From: an uncultured Bdellovibrio sp.
GTDB taxonomy: Bacteria; Bdellovibrionota; Bdellovibrionia; Bdellovibrionales; Bdellovibrionaceae
Direction: 5' to 3'
Assembly: GCF_946478835.1 (NCBI RefSeq)
Contig: NZ_CAMLDV010000025.1
Span: 1-30,823, forward strand
DNA: 30,823 bases
Position numbers and translations under genes: made by a program. The notes under the pieces are model-generated. The model had not been told where the DNA came from and ran no database searches. It saw nothing but the letters and a program-made list of their open reading frames with translations. This document shows, piece after piece, positions 22,132 to 30,200 of this stretch. The first letter of the stretch is position 1, and every line of letters starts with the position of its first letter.

Positions 22132-22997
22132 TTCTTGCAATTGTAAGTCGTTCCTAAATGCAAGTGTTTGCGGTGATCTTTGTTCGTCCAGTTGATGGTG
22201 GTCGCCGCCACCGTATTACCGCAGTGTCTTTTCACAGCCGCTTCCCAGCCCGCCATAAGCTTAAGGAAAAATGCACGCTCTGAAGATTTCTCGGAAGCCA
22301 CGGCTTTTGAGTATTGATAGCTTTTGCCGTCAACAATCACTTCGGCCACGTCGATGGCGCGACCTGTGTTATGCAGACTTTTTTTAGCCTGGTGACGGGC
22401 ATCTCCCATAATACCTTTGTGAACCAGAATGACTTTGCTTCCGCCAACAATGCTTAAAAGATCTTTTTGCATCACGTTCATAAGGCTTGGGTGAATCGGA
22501 CGGGCAGAGCATTTTCCACCGACGACATAACGTCCAATAATACTTCCTTTGCACTCGTTCCACACTGTCAAAGTGGAAAGAGAAATGCCGCCTCCACCAT
22601 TTTTAGCTGCGAGCCGCAGGTAATCAGAAGGGAAGTAATAGTTGGGAATAAGGACATAGGCCGCTGTTTCTAGGTTCTCCGCCAAAGCTCCGTCTGCCGT
22701 CATAAAATCGATATCTGGATTTTCTTGATCGACAGTGATGATCTCATCGGTTTCAGGGTTTCTAAGAGTGATTCTTTTCAGTGGCAATGTTCCCGGAACA
22801 ATGCGCGCTTGAATGTATTCAGCCTGAGGAGTGATATCTTCAGGAAGAGTGTCATTTTCAATAGATGCGTTTACACAGCCTTCACCGATACATAGAGTTT
22901 GGTAGCCCAAAGACTCATCGTCGTGGCTATGCCCCAAGCTTGCGACAGCATTTTTTGTTAAAACCAAGGCAAAGAAGAAAACGATCACTCGTTTCAT
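22128..22997 (-). CDS. Exported protein with M15/extensin-like metal-binding domain
   Basis: The 289-residue protein has a signal peptide (MKRVIVFFFALVLTKNAVAS), then a variable N-terminal part and a C-terminal domain carrying SLHNTGRAIDVAEV (His209, Asp216) and DHRKHLHLG (His278, His280). The H-x6-D...H-x-H order is the zinc site of the M15/hedgehog-type carboxypeptidase fold, also shared by the extensin-like C-terminal proteins. It could cut peptide stems of peptidoglycan in the periplasm. Six or more cysteines (for example CIGEGC and CKGS...GGKC) suggest disulfides. AGGAGG is present 7-8 bases upstream of ATG 22997. Its stop overlaps the cytochrome stop, tail to tail. A non-catalytic role is possible because the catalytic glutamate is not clear by eye. 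Confidence 0.68.
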   Translation of the reverse strand: MKRVIVFFFALVLTKNAVASLGHSHDDESLGYQTLCIGEGCVNASIENDTLPEDITPQAEYIQARIVPGTLPLKRITLRNPETDEIITVDQENPDIDFMTADGALAENLETAAYVLIPNYYFPSDYLRLAAKNGGGGISLSTLTVWNECKGSIIGRYVVGGKCSARPIHPSLMNVMQKDLLSIVGGSKVILVHKGIMGDARHQAKKSLHNTGRAIDVAEVIVDGKSYQYSKAVASEKSSERAFFLKLMAGWEAAVKRHCGNTVAATTINWTNKDHRKHLHLGTTYNCKN

Positions 22998-23242
22998 GAG
23001 GCAGACCTCCTACGTTCCCGAAATTCACGAAAGGGTCCTGTTGCGAGATTTATTCCAGCCCAAGCCCCGTTAAAGACGTTCTGAGAGAGAAAAATCGTCT
23101 AGGTTTTTGCTTTGGTGGCAGAATTCGCGCTTAAGGTCCCTAGGAGAACCTCCGTAATCCATGAAAGTTATGGAAACAGGTTCGGAACTAGAGCGTACAA
23201 AGTTGGTTGTTTGTAGGAAAGGCTTCCTCTACCATTAAAGGC
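22998..23242. other. Intergenic region between divergent genes
   Basis: The 245 bases hold the AGGAGG ribosome site of the minus-strand gene at the left and, at the right, an imperfect hairpin (23213-23232, GTAGGAA...TTCCTCTAC) just before the TIGR02147 start. I see no convincing sigma-70 or sigma-54 promoter, RNA gene or long ORF. A 25-codon frame from ATG 23161 ending at 23238 lacks a usable ribosome site. Confidence 0.5.
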
Positions 23243-24052
23243 ATGTACGAAACAAAGAGCTTTTACGAATACGATGATTACAGAACTTTGCTAAAAGAAA
23301 AGTTTGAGTATTTAAAATCAACGACAAAAAAACTTTCTTTAGAGTATCTGGCAAAAAAAATCGGAATCTCTAAATCATTTTTAAAAATGGTTTTGGATGG
23401 GGATCGCCATATTTCTCTCGATAAGCTGGCGGCCGTGGCAGAGACTTTTGAGATGAAGCGTGATGAAAAGAATTATTTTATTTTTCTCGCGTGTCGAAAC
23501 TCCGTGGACGACAAAGAAATGGGAACTTTTTTTGATGGTATCCTAAAAACTCTTGCGACCCGCAAAGGTTCTTATTTTCCAAATGTCGAGGAACTTCGCG
23601 TGAGCAACGCGGTTTTTAATAGTTCTCTCAGCATGACGATGCAGAACATGCGTCAATTGGAGGGATATCAGGAAGATCCGGCTTGGATCAAAAAATATCT
23701 TAAAGACCCAAAGGTGACCCTTAAGGATATTGAGCAGGTTTTAGAAACCTTTAAAAAAAACGATATTGCGCCTGGATCTGTGGATGCCGTTCTTTCTCCG
23801 ACGGATGACTTTACCGTTGCCCGGGTGGGATTAAGACTTGCGGCTGACGTCGTTGCGGATCCACATAAATTTAAGCCCATGAAATATTATATGTGCGCGT
23901 ACAGGTTTGATGAAGAAAAACAAAAGAAAGCTTTTCAACTTTTCACGGAATTTCATGAGAAACTTCGTCAGATGAATGACGAATGTAAGAAAGCGACGAT
24001 GGTCGTCTTTGTCTCTGACAATATTTTCACCGTAGCGGATACGGAGCCTTAA
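23243..24052 (+). CDS. TIGR02147-family protein with N-terminal helix-turn-helix-like domain
   Basis: The 269-residue protein opens with the family hallmark SFYEYDDYRTLLKEKFEYLKS, then a helix-turn-helix-like segment LSLEYLAKKIGISKSFLKMVLDGDRHISLDKLAAVAETFEM, close to the family's sequence around SSxFLKxVxxGKRNLS. The rest is a helical domain with YFPNVEELR, IEQVLETFKKNDIAP and a strand-rich end (ATMVVFVSDNIFTVAD). The family is known almost only from Bdellovibrio, Fibrobacter and a few relatives, often in many copies, and its function is undefined; transcriptional control is inferred from the HTH. ATG 23243 fits the family start but has only AAAGG one base upstream; an alternative TTG at 23207 has no ribosome site either. 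The SDR gene follows after 2 bases. Confidence 0.85.
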   Translation: MYETKSFYEYDDYRTLLKEKFEYLKSTTKKLSLEYLAKKIGISKSFLKMVLDGDRHISLDKLAAVAETFEMKRDEKNYFIFLACRNSVDDKEMGTFFDGILKTLATRKGSYFPNVEELRVSNAVFNSSLSMTMQNMRQLEGYQEDPAWIKKYLKDPKVTLKDIEQVLETFKKNDIAPGSVDAVLSPTDDFTVARVGLRLAADVVADPHKFKPMKYYMCAYRFDEEKQKKAFQLFTEFHEKLRQMNDECKKATMVVFVSDNIFTVADTEP

Positions 24053-24054
24053 TT

Positions 24055-24966
24055 ATGAAAAAGCCTCTTTCTGGAAAAATTGCATTGGTTGCGGGGGCAA
24101 CACGAGGCGCAGGAAGGGGTATCGCCAATCAGCTGGGCGCTGCGGGAGCCACCGTTTATTGCACAGGTCGCTCAACACGCACCTCTCGTTCGGAAATGAA
24201 TCGTCCAGAAACTATCGAAGAAACGGCGGAGCTTGTGACTCAAGCAGGTGGACAAGGGATAGCTGTGAAAGTGGATCACCTTATTCCCGAAGAAGTGAAA
24301 GCACTTGTTCAACGTATAGAAAAAGAACAGGGCGCTTTGCATATTCTTGTGAATGACATCTGGGGCGCCACAAAAATGGAGTGGGGAAAAACTGTTTGGG
24401 AGTCCGATCTGGATTATGGACTTCGCACTTTGCGTTTAGCCATTGATACACACGCCATCACCAGTCATTTCGCTTTGCCACTGATGATTAAAAATCCAGG
24501 AGCCCTTGTTGTTGAAATCACCGACGGCACTAAAGAGTATAACGACGAAAATTATCGCGTTTCTTTTTTCTATGATCTCGCGAAAGCCGCTAATTTGCGC
24601 ATGGGATTTTCTTTAGGTCATGAATTGAAAAAATATGGGGGAACTGCGGTTGTTCTTTCACCGGGATGGTTAAGATCTGAAGAGATGTTAGAGATTTATC
24701 AGGTGAAGGAGTCAAACTGGAGAGACGCCACAAAAAAACAACCTCACTTCGCGATTTCCGAATCTCCTCACTATGTGGGCCGCGCGGTTGTGGCATTGGC
24801 CCAAGATCCGCAAGTTGCCCGCTGGAATGGCCAAAGTCTTTCTTGCGGACAACTAGCCAAAGTCTATGGTTTTACCGATCTTGATGGCAGCCAACCGGAT
24901 GCCTGGAAATATATTGTCGAAGTCCAAGAGGCGGGGAAACCCGCAGATACAACGGGCTATCGTTAA
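24055..24966 (+). CDS. Short-chain dehydrogenase/reductase (SDR), DHRS1-like
   Basis: The 303-residue cytoplasmic protein has the SDR Rossmann motif GATRGAGRGIANQLG (Gly14, Gly18, Gly20), an acidic-lacking GRSTRTS segment after strand 2 that suggests NADP(H) preference, ILVNDIWG in place of the NNAG motif, and the catalytic YDLAK (Tyr173, Lys177). The usual catalytic serine region reads VVEITDGT, so the serine is replaced by Thr156 or is shifted; activity may still be possible with Thr. The C-terminus (GFTDLDGSQPDAWKYIVE) is like the DHRS1 branch. Substrate unknown. GGAG lies 8 bases before ATG 24055. It follows the TIGR02147 gene with a 2-base gap and overlaps the pbpC stop by 3 bases, tail to tail. 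Confidence 0.88.
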   Translation: MKKPLSGKIALVAGATRGAGRGIANQLGAAGATVYCTGRSTRTSRSEMNRPETIEETAELVTQAGGQGIAVKVDHLIPEEVKALVQRIEKEQGALHILVNDIWGATKMEWGKTVWESDLDYGLRTLRLAIDTHAITSHFALPLMIKNPGALVVEITDGTKEYNDENYRVSFFYDLAKAANLRMGFSLGHELKKYGGTAVVLSPGWLRSEEMLEIYQVKESNWRDATKKQPHFAISESPHYVGRAVVALAQDPQVARWNGQSLSCGQLAKVYGFTDLDGSQPDAWKYIVEVQEAGKPADTTGYR

Positions 24967-27107
24967 TCCTCAGCTCCACGAATCGTGAAAAGGACTTTGC
25001 CTAGGATTTTACCGTTGTTGGCGATAACAAGTTCGTGGCGACCGGTTTCGGGCTGAGGAATTTTAAAAGGACTGATGGCCTCTCCTAAGTTTTTTCCATC
25101 CCAAAGCAGTTGGCTTTTTGACGGCACATCACCTTTAAAGCGAATGAAGAGAGCTACATGTTCCTGATCGATGTGAGGATCTTTAACTAAGACAGATCCT
25201 TCGGCGGGGAAAATAAATTGCACGCGCTTTTGCAGAGCGGTCTCAATCACGTTTTGCTGAGGTTCTGTGCCTTGAATAAAATATTCCTTGTGAGGATGAA
25301 GCGCCCACTCGTGTCGCACTTCTTTTTCAACAACGTGAGCGGGAGGGGCCGGAGCGGAACTTCGTTTGTCTCTGTGAAGTTCACTCATGATTTCATACCA
25401 GGACGGTCCCACTCCGGAAACGCCACTGACTTTGTTCATCGCTTCCGCATTAAAATTTCCGGCCCAAACACCGACGGTATAATGCTCGCTATAACCAAGG
25501 CACCAGTTGTCGCGGTAGTCTTTGCTTGTTCCTGTTTTCACCGCGGTCCAAAAAGGAGTTTCCAAAGGATTGTCCCAACCAAAACCAATGGAGCGAGCAT
25601 CGGGATCGGATAAAATAGAACCAATGATGTAAGTGGCTTCCGGCGAAAGAGTCCGTTGTGTTGTAGAAGCCTTTTTCGAATCGGCTTCGGTAAATCTTAA
25701 AGGAGACCAGACTCCGCCATTTGCGAGCATACGATAAGCATTGGCCAGTTCATCAAGACGCACTTCCACGGCACCCAAGGCCATCGAAACACCGTAATAG
25801 TCAGGCTCTTGTAAATTCGAAAATTGCAGGGACTGCAAAGTGCTGTAAGTTTCGTGAAGCCCTAAGATTGTCACGGCTTTCACTGCCGGCACATTCAAAG
25901 AAGACGCCAAGGCTTCACGCACGGCCACCGGCCCATAAAAATGTTTGTCGTAATTAGAAGGACGGTAAACATCACCACCCCAGGAAATTGCCGTGGGATC
26001 GTCCAACAAAATAGAAGCCGCCGTCAGCGTTTTTGTTTCAATCGCTTTTCCATAGATAAATGGTTTTAAGCTAGATCCCGCTTGACGGTACGACATCACA
26101 CCATCGACATACGGGTTTTCAGAAGAAGACACTGTTCCGACATAGGCCAAAACATTCCCTGTATGATTGTCGATAACAATTGCCGCCGTGTCGCGCACGT
26201 TGGAGTTTTTCAATCGATAAATATTTTTTTCTAAGATCGCCGTGACTTTTCTTTGCAGGTCTCCATCAAGAGTGGACGTCAAAAATGTGTCATTTGAATT
26301 TTTAAACAGGCGACGAGCCAGGTGAGGAGCCAAGGAGGGACTTGCTGGCATAGACGGAGGATTTTTAAAGAACTGATCCACGGAGGCAAGAATGTTTAAA
26401 CAAGAGGAGCCTTTGTGAAAAGCACTTCTTTGATACAGAGCACAGACTTTGTTTTTTAAATGGTCCGCGCGTTGATTCGGAGAAGAAATCAAGGAAGCAA
26501 TCATAAAAGACTCCGCCGGATCGAGGGCCAACGGATCTTTATTCAAATAAGCGGCGCTAAATGCGGGAACACCCTGAAATTCTCCGCGGAGATGAATAAG
26601 GTTGAAGTAGGCTTCAAGAATTTCATCCTTACTCCATTTAAGTTCAATAAAAAAAGCGCGAGCTATTTGCAGGAGCTTGTGAGAAATCGAACCTTTTTTA
26701 ATCGAATGATTATTAAGCAAAACATCTTCTTGAATTAAATCACTGAGCTGCATGGTGATGGTGCTGGCACCTTGTAAACGGGAGCCTTTAAGATTTGCTA
26801 ATAGAGCTCGTGCGAATCCCAGTGGATCAAAGCCCAAGTGATATGGAAATCTTTGATCCTCTGCCAAAATCACGGCGTGTTGCAGACTTTGCGGAAATCT
26901 TTTAAGAGGCTGCCACGCCCATCGGCGCTTTTTAAAATCCGTGCGCAGCGTTTGCAAGGACTCGCCGGTTGAAGAAAGTAAAACACGATCTGAACCCAAA
27001 GACATTTTCATCACGTCGTTTTTGCTCGGCGTACGAAACCACGTGAACGTGACGAAAATGCAAGATCCAAGAATGAATGAGAGAAGTCTCTTTGTGTTCT
27101 TCTGCAT
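24963..27107 (-). CDS. pbpC: Penicillin-binding protein 1C, bifunctional peptidoglycan synthase
   Basis: The 714-residue protein has an N-terminal anchor helix (about residues 7-25), a GT51 glycosyltransferase domain with EDQRFPYHLGFD (Glu83) and GASTITMQL, then a transpeptidase domain with AGSSLKPF (Ser345 nucleophile, Lys348), SSLN (Ser403-x-Asn405) and KTGTS (524-528). A C-terminal beta domain with FIFPAEGSVLVKDPHI-like sequence (reading VQFIFPAEGSVLVKDPHI) matches the BiPBP_C domain of PBP1C. It acts in the periplasm, joining lipid II into glycan strands and crosslinking them. In E. coli pbpC is encoded next to the alpha-2-macroglobulin gene yfhM; here the partner is divergent, 174 bases away. 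ATG 27107 has no clear ribosome site upstream. Assignment is firm. Confidence 0.95.
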   Translation of the reverse strand: MQKNTKRLLSFILGSCIFVTFTWFRTPSKNDVMKMSLGSDRVLLSSTGESLQTLRTDFKKRRWAWQPLKRFPQSLQHAVILAEDQRFPYHLGFDPLGFARALLANLKGSRLQGASTITMQLSDLIQEDVLLNNHSIKKGSISHKLLQIARAFFIELKWSKDEILEAYFNLIHLRGEFQGVPAFSAAYLNKDPLALDPAESFMIASLISSPNQRADHLKNKVCALYQRSAFHKGSSCLNILASVDQFFKNPPSMPASPSLAPHLARRLFKNSNDTFLTSTLDGDLQRKVTAILEKNIYRLKNSNVRDTAAIVIDNHTGNVLAYVGTVSSSENPYVDGVMSYRQAGSSLKPFIYGKAIETKTLTAASILLDDPTAISWGGDVYRPSNYDKHFYGPVAVREALASSLNVPAVKAVTILGLHETYSTLQSLQFSNLQEPDYYGVSMALGAVEVRLDELANAYRMLANGGVWSPLRFTEADSKKASTTQRTLSPEATYIIGSILSDPDARSIGFGWDNPLETPFWTAVKTGTSKDYRDNWCLGYSEHYTVGVWAGNFNAEAMNKVSGVSGVGPSWYEIMSELHRDKRSSAPAPPAHVVEKEVRHEWALHPHKEYFIQGTEPQQNVIETALQKRVQFIFPAEGSVLVKDPHIDQEHVALFIRFKGDVPSKSQLLWDGKNLGEAISPFKIPQPETGRHELVIANNGKILGKVLFTIRGAED

Positions 27108-27183
27108 AGGTGGCGCAACTTAACTCAATTCAAAAAAATTGCTAGAGATTTCGAGTGTTATGCAGATGCGTGAAAAATTTTTG

Positions 27184-27205
27184 CCGCACTTTGCGGGAAT
27201 ATAAT
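27184..27205 (+). promoter_or_regulatory. Promoter and inverted repeat upstream of the alpha-2-macroglobulin gene
   Basis: TATAAT, a perfect -10, is at 27200-27205 but the base region 17 upstream (about 27178-27183) is T-rich without a good -35. An inverted repeat CCGCA (27184-27188) / TGCGG (27192-27196) occupies the spacer, where a bound protein would block or replace -35 contact. The 174-base gap also serves pbpC on the other strand. Confidence 0.45.
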
Positions 27206-27281
27206 CCTCCGATCTATTGATGAAGGCCTGCTCGCTTGTTACAACGCCGAAGAATCGAAATAAAAAAAGAGCGAGGAAACT

Positions 27282-30200
27282 ATGAAGCACGTGATCTTAA
27301 GTTTAAGTGTCCTTTTGTTTTTTCCGTTTATTGCAAATTCGAAAGAACAAATCAAAGATTTCAATGGAGTAATTCCTGAACCGATCAACAAAGTCGATGA
27401 ACCTCTTTCTCAGTTGAGAATTAAATTTCCGTCGACCATTGATAAAAGTAAAAACGGTGAAAAAGAAATTTTCAAAGTGACTTGCTCTCCCGTCATGGAA
27501 GGCTATTCAAGCTGGGCCGACAACGACACGATGTGGACTTATAACTTTAAGGCTTCCGACGACGAGGACTCTTCAGGCGAAACGGCGGGCGGCACGAAAT
27601 GCGATATCGTCCAGCTTGAAGACGTCACCGCCAACAGTGGAACTATTTGGAAAGCCGGAACGATTCATTATTCAGTGACTGTCAGTGGTCCAAACGTTAA
27701 AGAAGTTTATGCCGCGCGAGGATTTCAAGGAACGCTTCGTGAAAAAGAAGCGGTGATACTTCTGGTTTTTGACGGTCCCGTGGATCGAACGAAATTTTTT
27801 GCAGAACAAAATGGATATTTAAACTATTTAAGCTCTAATGCTCCTAGTGAGAAGATCCCCCTGGTTCCGGTACCTCCCGATCAGGTTGAAAAGATATTTT
27901 CTTACTTTAGCAGTTACCGCTATATGGGCATCGAGTTTAAGTCCAAAAATTGGATCTTGGCGACCGTTCATCAGAATCTCATCCCTGGGGCTCAAGTCGG
28001 ATTGACAGTTGAAAATCAGGCCAGCAGTGAAAACAGCGATGTTCGTTCCGAAAAGAAGTTCACTAGAGAATTCTCCGTTCGCAGTGAATTTCAAGCAAAG
28101 ATCCAATGTGCAAACCCGAGTGCTAAAAATGCGACCTGTTTGCCAAAATCTCCGATCACGGTCGCCATGAACGGTCATGCGAAATGGCTCGACGTCAAAG
28201 AATCGTACATCGAATATGTTCCCTATAAATCAAAAGACGGAAAGTTAGTGCGAAGTTATCCTGAATTAAATCAAGAAGTGGGGCTCTGGGACAGCATCTG
28301 GGATATTTTGGCCGAATACTTTCCGTTTCTCGCAAAATACAGCGACACCATCGTGGACTCCGTTGTTTTCAACGTGAATATTGAACCTGAAACGCAGGCC
28401 AAGGTTGTGCTGCCTCAAGGTCTTAAAGATATCGACAATCGACGTCTTTCAAATGCCATTGCCGAATTTCATATCCGCATTGGAACTATGAGTGAAGTGA
28501 TTCATGTTCCTCAGGCAGTTTCGTTCTTTGAGAAAAACGTACCGAATGTCTATTTGCCTGTGGGTATTGTGAATTTAAACCAAAAAATCTCTATTCGTAA
28601 AACAGGTAAGGACGCGAAACTGTGGGAGCCGATCCAGGACGTTTCGGAGATGATCCGAGTTATCCGCGCTTACGAAACTCGCGGTGCTTATAGATCAACA
28701 CCGAACTACGTCAGCCCCATGGAGACGTTGGGTGTCGCGAACACAGTTGTAAATCAACAGCTCTCTGGTGAAAAAAATCGTCCTCTCTATTTACAATTTC
28801 CTTTTGCCGAATCTGGTAAAGTTCCGCAAAGTGGTTTTTATCCGATTGAAATTTCAAGCCCGACGTTTGAGGCTGGTCATTCGGATTCTGAAGAAGACCG
28901 CTACTACAATCCCAAATACGTTCTTGCCCAAGTCACGGACCTTGCCGTTCATCTAAAAAAAGGAACAACGAGGAATCTTGTTTGGGTGACAAGACTTTCT
29001 AACGCGGAACCCGTTGCCGGAGCTGACGTTGAAATTTACAACTGTCTTGGTGAAAAGGTGAAATCCCTTAAAACAGATGGCTCAGGCCTTGTGAGTTTCG
29101 TCAAAGAAGAATGGGCTGCAAATTGCAACTCTCCTGAATCTATTTACTCACCTTATTTGGAAAAAGACGGCTTCTATATTGTAGCAAAAATCGCTGACGA
29201 CATCACTCTTTCCCATTCTTCATGGGCCAGTCCCAACACCTATGCATTGGCAGCCCCGGGAATTGATTGGTACTACAGTGACATCACTGAAAACCAACCG
29301 CATTTTCACAGCGTGATCGGTGTGAACTTAGTAAAACCGGGTCAAGAAGTTCCTATTGAACTTATTGCCAAAATTCCTCAGGCAAAAGGCTTTAGTGAGG
29401 TCGCCGAAAGTCAGCTTCCCACGCTGGCGCGAATTTCAAGTGCAGAAGAAAGAGATGTTTACTATGAACTTCCTCTAACTTGGAAAAATGGTGTGGCGAA
29501 TATTGTTTGGAGTGTTCCAAATGATTCTTCGGTCAAACTTGGCCGCTACTACGTAAAACTTCTTGGCAATAATGCTGAGAACGTGAGTCTGGCTTCGGGT
29601 GATATTGAAGTTGCTGAGTTTAAAATCCGGTTGATGTCAGGCATTATGTCTTTCCCAACGCAAGCTTTGGTTAAGCCGGACTCAATTCCAGTTAATTCTG
29701 TCATTCGCTACGCCAACGGTGTCGGCGCAAAAAATCTGCCTTCAGATATTTCCTACTATTTTGAATCGACTTCGATTGCCAATAAGAACCTTAGCGAATT
29801 CACCTTCGGAAATGGTCCCGTTAAGTTAAGCGAAGATGAAAGCAGTGGAGACACAGACCCATTACCTACCTACAGTCGTCCGGCCACCATTCCAAACCTA
29901 AAAACCGGGGACGACGGTTCTTTGACGAAAGATATCGCTAAAGAAACTCTCAGTGACGGACGCTCTATCGCTGAAGTTTTAAAAACAGTGGAGCGCCCAA
30001 AAAAACTTGTGGTTCGTGTGCGCTACAAAGATCAAATGGGCGAATATCAAACTCTTTCCCAGGCTAAAGACATTTTTAACTCTCAAGAGTACGTCGGGAC
30101 TCACTTGGTTTCCGGAGATCGCAGTGAAGCGCGCCTTCGTGCGGCGGTGATGGATGTGAATCAAAAAAACATCACGGATCTCAAAAATCTTGAGTTTAAG

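Noticed and set aside
23161..23238. A 25-codon frame that could be a leader peptide ahead of the TIGR02147 gene
   Set aside because: The only purine-rich site (AGGAG) is about 16 bases from the ATG, too far, and the peptide has no feature of an attenuation leader.
27828..28178. A 116-codon minus-strand ORF
   Set aside because: It is antisense to the alpha-2-macroglobulin frame, which is open across the whole region with family motifs further on.
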